A program made the position numbers and the translations under genes. From Bacteroidota bacterium (GTDB taxonomy: Bacteria; Bacteroidota; Bacteroidia; Flavobacteriales; Schleiferiaceae): a stretch of 64,000 bases of DNA. The notes below the pieces were generated by a model. The model did no database searches, had not been told where the DNA came from, and worked only from the letters and a program-made list of their open reading frames with translations. How positions within the stretch are numbered: the first letter of the stretch is position 1; every line of letters begins with the position of its first letter. The stretch spans positions 1-64,000 of the forward strand of contig JANSYJ010000002.1 in NCBI GenBank assembly GCA_024742495.1. Reading direction: 5' to 3'. Positions 1 through 9,511 of this stretch are shown piece by piece.

Positions 1-126
1 ATACTTAATAGTGAATCCTTTGGTGGCTAAATGCTGATGAGACTTAAATCGCTGAATAAGGTCGGAGGTGAAGCCAATATAAAGGCGATCGTAATTTTTG
101 GAATAAAGAACATAGGTGACGAACAT
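1..126 (-). CDS. GIY-YIG nuclease family protein, N-terminal part (cut by window edge)
   Basis: The reverse strand from the ATG at 126 reads MFVTYVLYSKNYDRLYIGFT and continues open to the window edge for 42 codons. The pattern TYVLYS-(x7)-YIGFTSDL, followed by an Arg and a His-rich stretch, is the N-terminal half of a GIY-YIG domain: the paired Tyr motifs, then the catalytic Arg helix. Small stand-alone Bacteroidota members of this family are usually 80-100 residues. The catalytic Glu and Asn lie beyond the window and cannot be checked. The same frame stays open upstream of the ATG to a TGA near 320, but without another ATG; that upstream part is made of repeat DNA. Function (repair-like or homing-like nuclease) is not known. 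Confidence 0.75.
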   Translation of the reverse strand, partial: MFVTYVLYSKNYDRLYIGFTSDLIQRFKSHQHLATKGFTIKY

Positions 127-369
127 AAATTGAGCATTATCCGAGAGGGTGCTCGTGTTGTATTCATAAAATTCATTTAAACCTTTCGCCAAAGCAAGCT
201 TGGGCTGAATATGGATTAAATGAGTAGGGCAGGATTGACCTTCGCTTTGCTCGGTCGGTCCTAAGGGGGGTGCTATACTTAGAAAGCCCAAACCGCGCTT
301 CGCTTGGTTTGCCTTTTTTCATTTAAACCTTTCGCCTAAGCAAGCTTGGCTCGGGTTCAAATGAAAAAA

Positions 370-393
370 GCCTCGAAGCAAATGCTTCAAGGC
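370..393 (-). terminator. Duplicated copy of the tRNA-fMet terminator hairpin (unit 1)
   Basis: GCCTTGAAGCATTTGCTTCGAGGC on the minus strand forms a stem followed by six T. It is nearly identical to the hairpin behind the intact tRNA (750-773). It is followed (401-420, plus coordinates) by a 3'-terminal tRNA scrap. Confidence 0.7.
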
Positions 394-550
394 TTTTCTA
401 GTAGCGGGGGCAGGATTGACCTTCGCTTTGCTCGGTCGGTCCTAAGGGGGGGGCTATACTAAGAAAGCCTAAACCGCGCTTCGCTTGGTTAGCCTTTTAT
501 CATTTAAACCTTTCGCCTAAGCAAGCTTGGCTCGGGTTCAAATGAAAAAA

Positions 551-574
551 GCCTCGAAACAAATGCTTCAAGGC
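551..574 (-). terminator. Duplicated copy of the tRNA-fMet terminator hairpin (unit 2)
   Basis: Same hairpin as at 370-393 and 750-773 with one changed stem base (GAAAC for GAAGC on the plus strand). The poly-T run on the minus strand is kept. Confidence 0.7.
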
Positions 575-581
575 TTTCTTA

Positions 582-656
582 GTAGCGGGGGCAGGACTCG
601 CTTGTCAGCCTCTAGCTGAAACCTACGTCCGCCTTGGGCGGATAAGAGCCCAACGA
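582..656 (-). pseudogene. tRNA-fMet 3' fragment with a 19-bp insertion
   Basis: Compared with the intact tRNA at 782-854, this copy keeps the 3' acceptor strand, the T-arm and part of the anticodon arm. It carries about 19 extra bases (601-619) inside the T-arm, has a changed anticodon-loop region without CAT, and stops before the D-arm and the 5' acceptor strand. It cannot fold as a tRNA and is read as a degenerate duplicate. Confidence 0.75.
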
Positions 657-749
657 TTAGAAGTATTGAGGTAAAATTTCATTTCGGAGATAAGCTCTTC
701 CTTGTAAGCCTTCGCCTAAGTAAGCTTGGCTCGGCTTTAAATGAAAAAA

Positions 750-773
750 GCCTCGAAGTATTTGCTTCAAGGC
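750..773 (-). terminator. Rho-independent terminator of tRNA-fMet
   Basis: Eight bases downstream of the tRNA 3' end on the minus strand, a GCCTTGAAGC...TACTTCGAGGC stem with one mismatch is followed by TTTTTT. Confidence 0.8.
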
Positions 774-781
774 TTTCTTAG

Positions 782-854
<73 letters not shown>

Positions 855-880
855 ATATGTTATTTCCCTGTTAGGGGCGG

Positions 881-911
881 CAAATATAAAAGCTTTTTAA
901 AAACTGACAAA
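881..911 (-). promoter_or_regulatory. Promoter of tRNA-fMet (TTTG-N19-TATATTTG)
   Basis: On the minus strand TTTG (908-911) lies 19 bp before TATATTTG (881-888). This matches the Bacteroidota -33/-7 consensus (TTTG and TAnnTTTG) and places the start about 20 bases before the tRNA. Confidence 0.8.
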
Positions 912-940
912 AGAATATCTAAAACTATTATTTTAGAGCC

Positions 941-2980
941 ATGACCCGAAGTCTCTCTGCCTTTATTAGCCTCCTTTTTTTGGGACTCAGCCTTTCCGCG
1001 CAGAAGGAATACACGGCTGAATACTGGGAGGAAAATTGGAGGGACTGGCCACGACCAGTTTTTGATTACAGCATCCAAGAATTTTCGGCGGTAGAGAATA
1101 TCGTTTTACGGGAGTATTTTCCCAGCAATAGCAATAGCACAGGAGAAAGGTATTATCACTACGCCCGCTTTCAATACCCTAGCTTAGAGTCTATTGAGAA
1201 TTGGTCGAAGCTGCTTTTTCAATTGCCTAACTACCGAAATTTAGTAGATATTGATTTTAGAATTTGGGATGGCGATATCTTGGCCTATGAGGCGAGAGCG
1301 TCCAGTTTAAAGGATCAGTTTTTAGATACCCTATCAGCTGATCCACATAGCGGTAAACTCTACGCATTTAGTATTCAGTTTCCCGACCTAAAGCCAGGGC
1401 AAATTGTGGAAGTCATGATTAGTGTTAATGGTGTTCCAATGCCCTATGAACTGGGGTTTCACCAAAGCTTCCCCATAAATAAATCAGTGCAGCGCCTAAA
1501 AATAACCTCGGCTTACCCCCTAAAATATTCGGCAAGCAAGGAGGTGGAAGCTTCGGAGAAAAAGGTCTTCGACAATTTGTTTTACAATTTTGAACTCTTA
1601 GAAATCCCAGCCATCAGCCCCGAGCTGGGCCTTAGCACCCTGCCAGCAGAATTCCCCCACGTTAAGGTCGATTGGTTGGATCAGGTTTTTATTTATGATC
1701 GTGAAGAAAACCTAAAGTGGGAAAATGTTCTCGAAAACCTTTTTTATGAAGGTGATCTTCGAGATTATGCGGTTTATAAAAATTCGCTGGACTATGAATT
1801 TGGAATTCAGCAATATTATGGCTCTTGGATTAGACCAGTACGCTATTTCCATGAACGACCAGAAAGCCTTTATCAGAATCAGAATTATGCGGAAGGTCGC
1901 TGGCGTTTAAGTCAGGTTTATGCCAACCGTTGGCTAAAAGTAGAGGAGAAGCTGGATTTGATTATTGAGGAGAATGCCGTTCCAGATTTCGATACTGCCC
2001 TGCAGATGATTTATAGAAGTCAGAAAAAGGCCTCCTTGGCTTATCTTAAACAAATGCCGGTTGCACCGCCACTCTTTGCCGAGTACGGCTTGCTTTGCTC
2101 GCATTATGAATCTCTTTTTAAGTACTTCAAAAAGGAATATCGTTTAGCGCTTTATTACCCTAAACGTGCAGGCCTACCCGATTTGGATTATGTATCACCT
2201 TGGCCGGCTTATGCTCGTGGTTTGGCCTATCGGGAGGGACCAGATGCAGCTTGGCAATTTGTTTTCCCAGGACCTTACTTTGGTCAGTTTTATCACATTA
2301 ACCAATGTCCTCCCGACTTACAAGGGGGTAGAGCCTTGCTTTTTGATCGGGATAGTGTCAATCCTAGTATTGTGTCTTTGCCAGCAGTGAATCGAGAAGA
2401 TCACGGTTTTTCGCATCACTATAAGGTGGAGTTCAAACCAATTTTAAAGCGCTTCGTATTGCGTGATACCCTTCACCTCAAGGGGGCCTTTCAATCCATC
2501 CTAGCTTCAGCTTATTTAAGAAGCGATTCTGCCAAGGATCAATTGAGTTTTACCAACAACCAGCTATTATACAATGGCTTACTTAATGACTCTATTCAGG
2601 TATACAAGAGTAAATCCCTGAAAATTGAAGACACCATTAATCTCGCTTTAAAGCTAAATGAAGCGCGGTCGATTATCGCTCAACCCTTTAACGACCGGAG
2701 CTTTGCTCTTCCCATGCCCTTTAATGCCAATTGGCAATTTCTTATTCAAGGACAGGACTCATTGAATTACAAATTAGAACTTCCTCTTAAAGAGGAGCTT
2801 TGGGATAATCCAGTTTTTAAGCTGAAGGTGGAATGGGAGCAAAGAGGGCCTAAGCTGTATCATTTGAACGTGGCGCTAGAGCTTAAAAGGAACTACCTCC
2901 CCAAAGAGGAAGTATATTTTTTCCTTTTGTATCAAAAGCTAGTTCAGGAGGCGGTTACCGTAAAGCTCTATAGGGAATAG
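941..2980 (+). CDS. Secreted protein, first of two tandem paralogues (DUF3857-like)
   Basis: The 679-residue product starts with a signal peptide (MTRSLSAFISLLFLGLSLSAQ). Residues about 60-300 contain a block with the phrase FPDLKPGQIVEV, reminiscent of the DUF3857 beta domain that often precedes transglutaminase-like domains in Bacteroidota. I see no convincing Cys-His-Asp triad, so enzymatic activity is not supported. It is clearly homologous along its length to the next gene: both have GPY-GxFY...GG-A--FD in the C-terminal third. The next gene starts 55 bp later. Likely periplasmic or surface; exact role unknown. Confidence 0.7.
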   Translation: MTRSLSAFISLLFLGLSLSAQKEYTAEYWEENWRDWPRPVFDYSIQEFSAVENIVLREYFPSNSNSTGERYYHYARFQYPSLESIENWSKLLFQLPNYRNLVDIDFRIWDGDILAYEARASSLKDQFLDTLSADPHSGKLYAFSIQFPDLKPGQIVEVMISVNGVPMPYELGFHQSFPINKSVQRLKITSAYPLKYSASKEVEASEKKVFDNLFYNFELLEIPAISPELGLSTLPAEFPHVKVDWLDQVFIYDREENLKWENVLENLFYEGDLRDYAVYKNSLDYEFGIQQYYGSWIRPVRYFHERPESLYQNQNYAEGRWRLSQVYANRWLKVEEKLDLIIEENAVPDFDTALQMIYRSQKKASLAYLKQMPVAPPLFAEYGLLCSHYESLFKYFKKEYRLALYYPKRAGLPDLDYVSPWPAYARGLAYREGPDAAWQFVFPGPYFGQFYHINQCPPDLQGGRALLFDRDSVNPSIVSLPAVNREDHGFSHHYKVEFKPILKRFVLRDTLHLKGAFQSILASAYLRSDSAKDQLSFTNNQLLYNGLLNDSIQVYKSKSLKIEDTINLALKLNEARSIIAQPFNDRSFALPMPFNANWQFLIQGQDSLNYKLELPLKEELWDNPVFKLKVEWEQRGPKLYHLNVALELKRNYLPKEEVYFFLLYQKLVQEAVTVKLYRE

Positions 2981-3012
2981 TTGAAATCCTTTGATCAGTC
3001 CTTTTATATTTG
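2981..3012 (+). promoter_or_regulatory. Putative promoter of the second paralogue
   Basis: TTG at 2981-2983, 21 bp, then TATATTTG at 3005-3012, ending 23 bases before the ATG at 3036. It lies directly behind the stop codon of the first paralogue, so the two genes may be transcribed separately. Confidence 0.5.
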
Positions 3013-3035
3013 CCAAGCAATTAACCGAACCAAAA

Positions 3036-5087
3036 ATGAAACGCTTCGCAACTTTTCTGCTGTTGCTGGGGGCTGTATGTGGCCTTCAGGCACAATCCTA
3101 TATCTTCGGCACTGTTTCTTGGGATGATAAGCCCTATCAACACATTCTAGAGTATCAAGAGTATAAAGACTCGGCGCACTTCCTTTTTCGTCGAGATCAC
3201 TTTGAATTTTTCCGCACTACAACCGGTCGTTCGGGAGAAACCCTAGAGCGACATTATGCCTTCCAAATTGGATCGCAAAAGGTTTTGGATCAAAATAGGA
3301 TATTGATGTGCCCATCAATTTTTGGCGGTAGAATCACCACCTTAGACTATCGAGTGTGGAAGGATGGTAAAGTGGTTTTCGAACCTAGTAAAAGGGATTT
3401 ATCCCAACAACTGATCAACGCCAATGCCTTGCTAGTTGTTCCAAAAGCGGCACCGGTGATGCATTTAGAGGGCGCTGAGCTTGGTTGTGTGGTAGAGGTG
3501 GTTTATCGTTTAGAAGGGGTGCATCTCCCTGAGTATGTTAAGCTTAATGATGCCTATTCTATTGGGGAATCTATACTAGAAGTTTCTTTTCGAAAGAATA
3601 GAAATTTGGTTTACCACCATAGTCCCGTGGTACAGGTAGCAGACAGTATAGGAAGGGGACGCCATACCTACCGTTTTTCGGCCAAGGGCTTAGGGCCCGA
3701 ACCTCAGTTTAATGGAATGGATGTTCGAATGGGAATCAATCCCTTTGTAGAGTTGGATTGGCGCCATGTTATGGATTATGATAAAGGGGAGGTTCATGAA
3801 GATTGGTTCGACTATGTAGGTTCTACTTTTTATAAGGGAGATATATATGATTACAGCGATTTTGAAAACTTTGATAACCTTTCCTTTGGTCTAAGAATCT
3901 ATTGGTCCTCACAAATGCAATTGGTGCAGCAGTTTGGAAATGAATACCTCTGGGACTATTTAATGGAGCTTCGCTCATTCTCAGCCATGGGAGCTCAAGA
4001 AGGGGTAATGGACAATGTGGAAAAACTGGAGAACTACATAGATAGCCTGGCCCAAGATACTAGTCTTTCGATTGTAGACGGAGTGATGAAGCTTAATGCT
4101 GGGGTTAATGATTTTGTGGTCAAGCAATTTCAATTCCTATACGCTCCCCCGATGGATTTTATGCATTATAGTTTACTTTCTAAGTTTTACTATGATTACT
4201 TCGCTAAGCGCAATTACCCAGTATTGCCGATGATGCTTAAAGTTAAGCGGATGGGGCCTTTTGCCGAGGATTTTATCTCTACCAAGCAATTTGGAGCTAT
4301 GGCCATGGGCTTCATGGACAAGAGCGGGAAGTTTCATTTTACTTTACTAGGCCCCTATTTAGGTAATTTCTATGAAGTAGATCATTTTCCCTCCGACTAT
4401 TCCGGTGGGCAAGCGGCCGTTTTCGATTTGGATAAGAAATCCATCCATACCCTTACGCTGCCTTATAATCCACCCAGCCAGGATGGTTTTAAGAAATTGG
4501 TTAGGATTGATCTGGACTTTGCTGAAAAAAGGATTAATACCAGGGAATCCTATGAGCTTTTTGGAGCTTTTAGAAATAAAATGTACCACGCTTATTTGCT
4601 GGAGCCAGATAGTGCCTTTGACGCCGTTAATGCCAGTGAAAATGTGAAACGCAATAATGGCGTCTTTAATAAACACGCTTTTAGTCGAGTGAATAAATCT
4701 TCTCATTGGCAGTTTTACCGCCACCTCGAGTTGAAGCTCAGCGACGCTCGAGCATTGCGATCTACCCATAATATATATCGGGGTAATGCAAAGAAAGAGG
4801 CACCGGTGTTCTATACTGCCTTACCTTTGCCCTACGAAGCAGAATTTCGTTTCGATATAAATTCAACTACTCCTTTTGATCTGGAGGTGGAGCTTTTAGA
4901 TCCATTTTTATCGAAAGTTGTAGATGTATCTTTTGAAAAAAAGCAAATTTCAGAAACACAGTATTACCTGAAAATTGTCTTTACCTTTAAGGAACATCTG
5001 ATTGGCTATCGAGATATAAAGCATTTTAACCGGGCCCTGGGATTAATCCAAAATGGTATAGCGGTTAAGGTTAAAGAAAAAACATGA
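3036..5087 (+). CDS. Secreted protein, second tandem paralogue (DUF3857-like)
   Basis: The 683-residue product begins at ATG 3036 with a signal peptide (MKRFATFLLLLGAVCGLQAQ). An in-frame upstream ATG at 2991 would put 15 non-signal residues first and would overlap the promoter, so it was rejected. It parallels the preceding gene: a beta-rich block around ELGCVVEVVYRLEG, a middle helical part and the shared C-terminal GPYLGNFYEVDHFPSDYSGG motif. No catalytic residues are recognisable. Its stop overlaps the start of era (ATGA at 5084-5087), so era is probably co-transcribed. Confidence 0.7.
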   Translation: MKRFATFLLLLGAVCGLQAQSYIFGTVSWDDKPYQHILEYQEYKDSAHFLFRRDHFEFFRTTTGRSGETLERHYAFQIGSQKVLDQNRILMCPSIFGGRITTLDYRVWKDGKVVFEPSKRDLSQQLINANALLVVPKAAPVMHLEGAELGCVVEVVYRLEGVHLPEYVKLNDAYSIGESILEVSFRKNRNLVYHHSPVVQVADSIGRGRHTYRFSAKGLGPEPQFNGMDVRMGINPFVELDWRHVMDYDKGEVHEDWFDYVGSTFYKGDIYDYSDFENFDNLSFGLRIYWSSQMQLVQQFGNEYLWDYLMELRSFSAMGAQEGVMDNVEKLENYIDSLAQDTSLSIVDGVMKLNAGVNDFVVKQFQFLYAPPMDFMHYSLLSKFYYDYFAKRNYPVLPMMLKVKRMGPFAEDFISTKQFGAMAMGFMDKSGKFHFTLLGPYLGNFYEVDHFPSDYSGGQAAVFDLDKKSIHTLTLPYNPPSQDGFKKLVRIDLDFAEKRINTRESYELFGAFRNKMYHAYLLEPDSAFDAVNASENVKRNNGVFNKHAFSRVNKSSHWQFYRHLELKLSDARALRSTHNIYRGNAKKEAPVFYTALPLPYEAEFRFDINSTTPFDLEVELLDPFLSKVVDVSFEKKQISETQYYLKIVFTFKEHLIGYRDIKHFNRALGLIQNGIAVKVKEKT

Positions 5088-5965
5088 AGCACCGCGCCGG
5101 TTACGTAAATATTATAGGGAACCCCAATGTGGGGAAATCTACCCTTTTAAACGCCCTCCTTGGAGAGCAACTATCCATTACCACACCAAAAGCGCAAACT
5201 ACACGGCACCGCATTTTGGGCCTGTTGAATGGTGAGGATTATCAAATTGTATTCTCGGATACACCTGGTATTATCCAGCCAGCCTATGCTTTGCAAGAAA
5301 GAATGATGGATTTCGTTCAATCCACTTTTGAGGATGCTGATGTATTCCTCTATCTGGTTGAGCCGGGAATCCGATCGTTAAAAGATGAACAGGTGTATCA
5401 AAAGCTTAAGCAGGTTAAGGAGCCGGTTTTTATTATTCTAAATAAGATCGATACCATTGATCAGCCTAAGCTGGAGGAAGAGGTGGCTTATTGGCATTCG
5501 GAATTCCCTAGTGCTGCCATTTTACCAATGTCGGCCCTTAAAGACTTTAATACCGATATGCTGCTCGATCGCCTAAAAGAGCTGCTTCCAGAAAGCCCTC
5601 CTTATTATGATAAATCGGATCTAAGCGATCGCAATGAACGTTTCTTTGTTGAAGAAATGGTACGCGAGCAAATCCTATTAAACTACTCTAAGGAAATACC
5701 CTATGCTGTAGAAGTTGAGGTGGAGGAATTTAAGGAAGAGGACAGTATTATTCGGATTCGCGCAAACATCTATGTTGAACGAAACACCCAAAAGGGAATT
5801 ATCGTTGGCGCCGGCGGGAAAATGATAAAGAAGACGGGTACTGGTGCGCGTAAGAAGATGGAATCCTTCTTTAAAAAGAAAATCTTTCTAGACTTATTTG
5901 TGAAAGTGCGTAAGGATTGGCGTAGTAGTGATCGCGATTTAAATCGATTTGGCTATCGCTCCTAA
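5084..5965 (+). CDS. era: GTPase Era, ribosome assembly factor
   Basis: Era binds 16S rRNA near its 3' end and helps 30S maturation. The 293-residue protein shows G1 GNPNVGKST (residues 12-20), the threonine-rich switch I (TTPKAQTTRHR), G3 DTPG and G4 NKID, then a C-terminal KH domain with GAGGKMIKK. Length is normal for the family. The start overlaps the previous stop by 4 bp. The 3' end overlaps the convergent LRR gene by 4 bp (CTAA). Confidence 0.97.
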   Translation: MKHRAGYVNIIGNPNVGKSTLLNALLGEQLSITTPKAQTTRHRILGLLNGEDYQIVFSDTPGIIQPAYALQERMMDFVQSTFEDADVFLYLVEPGIRSLKDEQVYQKLKQVKEPVFIILNKIDTIDQPKLEEEVAYWHSEFPSAAILPMSALKDFNTDMLLDRLKELLPESPPYYDKSDLSDRNERFFVEEMVREQILLNYSKEIPYAVEVEVEEFKEEDSIIRIRANIYVERNTQKGIIVGAGGKMIKKTGTGARKKMESFFKKKIFLDLFVKVRKDWRSSDRDLNRFGYRS

Positions 5966-6513
5966 TCGCAGTCGCAACCCCAAGTAGATTTTATCTCGGT
6001 ATTGCTTAGGCAATCAAATAGCCAGGTTAAATCCCGCGTTCCCAAGAAGTTCCTACGAATATCCAGCTCCTTCAAACTTTGATGCTGACAGATTTGAGGG
6101 CTGATGTATTTTATTTCACAATCCCATAAATCTAGAATTTCGAGCTTGCTAAAGGATAAAATACTAGCCGAAATGCTATCTATGGGGTTCTGATCAATAT
6201 GTAGCTCACGTAAATTTGGACAAAGACTCAGAATTTCGGGCACCGATGTAAGCTGGTTCTTACTGAGCCTTAAAATCTCCAAGCGCTTAAAATCTTTAAA
6301 AAAAAGCGGTAGCTCTTTTATGTCGTTTTTAGAAAGATCCAGCTCTCGAAGTTCAGTGCATTCTTTTAAAGCCGGTGGTACTTCGCTTAGCTTGCAGCGA
6401 CTGAGGTCGATACGTTCTAGGCTAGAGCGATCTTCCGAGGCTAAAAAAGCCTTTAGCCTCGACTGCCCATGCAGACTAGAGCTTAGCAAGAAAATCGCGA
6501 GCAGCAGCCTCAT
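5962..6513 (-). CDS. Small secreted leucine-rich-repeat protein
   Basis: The 183-residue product has a signal peptide (MRLLLAIFLLSSSLHGQ) followed by about five to six leucine-rich repeats of 23 residues (LRELDLSKNDIKELP, LEILRLSKNQLTSVP, LRELHIDQNPI and so on). It ends in a short Cys-containing tail (WGCDCD). It is probably a periplasmic or surface interaction module; no enzymatic part is present. Its start lies inside the 3' end of ribF (38-bp overlap, other frame), so it is likely translated from the ribF transcript. Confidence 0.75.
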   Translation of the reverse strand: MRLLLAIFLLSSSLHGQSRLKAFLASEDRSSLERIDLSRCKLSEVPPALKECTELRELDLSKNDIKELPLFFKDFKRLEILRLSKNQLTSVPEILSLCPNLRELHIDQNPIDSISASILSFSKLEILDLWDCEIKYISPQICQHQSLKELDIRRNFLGTRDLTWLFDCLSNTEIKSTWGCDCD

Positions 6514-7456
6514 CAGACTTTAATTGTTCTTTTAATTGTTCGGCGCCATTAAAGCGCATTTCCCTTCTTAGTAAGCGATGAAAATGAAGGCTTATTTCCT
6601 GACCGTAAAGGTCTGCTTGAAAATCGAATAGGTGGGCCTCAATAGTTTGGAATTTGCCGCCAAAAGTTGGTCGTATACCTATATTACACATGCCCTTTAC
6701 CATGCCCTGCTCACTTTGAGAGGGAAAGCTTGCGCTGATGGCATAAACCCCATTGGCCGGAACGATTTTTAGATTATCACGCAACCGAACATTGGCGGTG
6801 GGGAAGCCGATGGTGGAGCCAATTTTTTCACCTTCTACAACCATACCTGTTAAGGGGAAGGAGTAGCCTAAATACTGATTAGCAATTTCAATGGTACCGC
6901 TTTCAATGGCTTTGCGAATCTTAGTACTGCTCACGGTAATGTCATCCACATCCTGAGCCGAAATTTCGGCTACCTCGAAACCATAAAGTGGCCCGTATTC
7001 TTTAAGGTGCTCAAAGCTCCCTTCGCGATTGCGGCCAAAGTGATGATCATAGCCAATTACCAATTTTTTAGCTCCAATTTGATTGACCAGAATATTGCGA
7101 ACGAAATCTAAAGAACTGGTTCTGGAGAATTCCGTAGTGAAAGGGTGAATGATAAGATGATCAATTCCCGTTGATTTGAGCAATTCAATTTTTTCATTTT
7201 GCGAATTGATCAATTTTAAATCTAAATCCGGCTGCAGAACCATGCGCGGATGAGGGAAGAAAGTTAACAATACGCTTTCACCTCCAGAATTTTTAGCCAC
7301 ACGGTTTAATTGTGACAATATTTTTCGATGACCTTGGTGCACACCGTCGAAAGTTCCAGTGGTGACCACCGCCTTCTCCAGTTTCTGAAAGTCATCGATC
7401 GAATAGTAAACTTTCAAATTTTCAGTGTTTTTGACCAACTCAGAAGCGAAAATCAC
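6476..7456 (-). CDS. ribF: Bifunctional riboflavin kinase / FAD synthetase
   Basis: RibF phosphorylates riboflavin to FMN and adenylates FMN to FAD. The N-terminal nucleotidyltransferase part has GTFDGVHQGHRKI (nucleotide-binding, around residues 34-46) and SSTKIRKAI. The C-terminal riboflavin kinase part has the IGFPTANV motif and YAISA....GMCNIGIRPTF. Length (326) is normal. The start at 7456 fits a TAATTTTG element at 7476-7483 on the same strand; a TTG start 14 codons later (LKVYYSIDDF) is the alternative. Confidence 0.95.
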   Translation of the reverse strand: MIFASELVKNTENLKVYYSIDDFQKLEKAVVTTGTFDGVHQGHRKILSQLNRVAKNSGGESVLLTFFPHPRMVLQPDLDLKLINSQNEKIELLKSTGIDHLIIHPFTTEFSRTSSLDFVRNILVNQIGAKKLVIGYDHHFGRNREGSFEHLKEYGPLYGFEVAEISAQDVDDITVSSTKIRKAIESGTIEIANQYLGYSFPLTGMVVEGEKIGSTIGFPTANVRLRDNLKIVPANGVYAISASFPSQSEQGMVKGMCNIGIRPTFGGKFQTIEAHLFDFQADLYGQEISLHFHRLLRREMRFNGAEQLKEQLKSDEAAARDFLAKL

Positions 7457-7475
7457 CTCTTGTTAGTTAACTGTT

Positions 7476-7539
7476 CAAAATTAGCCAAATTAAAATTCTG
7501 TCGTGCTCCTTTTAATTAACAATAAATGGACTAATTTTG
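7476..7539. promoter_or_regulatory. Divergent -7 elements for ribF (minus) and atpD (plus)
   Basis: TAATTTTG occurs on the minus strand at 7476-7483 (ribF) and on the plus strand at 7532-7539 (atpD, 45 bases before ATG). Both match TAnnTTTG. No clear TTTG -33 element is seen for either. Confidence 0.5.
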
Positions 7540-7581
7540 CCGCAAATTAAGACAAAGGCTTAAGCCTGTTATAAATTGTAG

Positions 7582-9099
<1,518 letters not shown>

Positions 9100-9117
9100 T
9101 GCTTTAAGAGGATCATT

Positions 9118-9408
9118 ATGAATTTAGAAATCATTACGCCCGAATCTAAAATCTTTCAAGGTGAAGTGGATGCAGTTCGCTTACCGGGTAAAGAGGGATT
9201 GTTTCAAGTTCTAAATGGGCATGCTCCCATGATTAGCACCCTACAGGCGGGTGAGGTGAAAATTGATATTCCAAATTCATCGCAAAGCATCGATGGACTG
9301 CATGGTGCTATCGTTTCCGATAAGAGCAATGACAAAGTATTGCGAATGGAAGTGAAAGGCGGTGTTGTGGAAGTTCAAAAAGATCGCGTGATCATCTTAG
9401 CAGACTAG
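9118..9408 (+). CDS. atpC: F0F1 ATP synthase subunit epsilon (short form)
   Basis: The 96-residue protein has the epsilon beta-sandwich signature: MNLEIITPESKIFQGEVDAV, RLPGKEGLFQVLNGHAPMIS and VKGGVVEVQKDRVIILAD. It lacks the C-terminal helical hairpin that inhibits ATP hydrolysis in longer epsilon subunits, as is common in Bacteroidota. It forms an operon with atpD and is followed by a strong terminator. Confidence 0.95.
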   Translation: MNLEIITPESKIFQGEVDAVRLPGKEGLFQVLNGHAPMISTLQAGEVKIDIPNSSQSIDGLHGAIVSDKSNDKVLRMEVKGGVVEVQKDRVIILAD

Positions 9409-9432
9409 AGAAAAAAATAGTCCTATTATATG

Positions 9433-9467
9433 CCCTGATTGTTTACCATAAACAGTCAGGGTTTTTT
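9433..9467 (+). terminator. Terminator of atpDC
   Basis: A 12-bp stem CCCTGATTGTTT/AAACAGTCAGGG with a 5-nt loop (9433-9461), followed by TTTTTT. Confidence 0.85.
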
Positions 9468-9511
9468 TATGCCTTTCTAAGCGGAGTTCTATCTCGTGCT
9501 TAATAGAGCGA

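Noticed and set aside
4359-4769. 136-codon open frame antisense to the second paralogue
   Set aside because: Lies fully inside a well-supported gene and has no recognisable motif or promoter.
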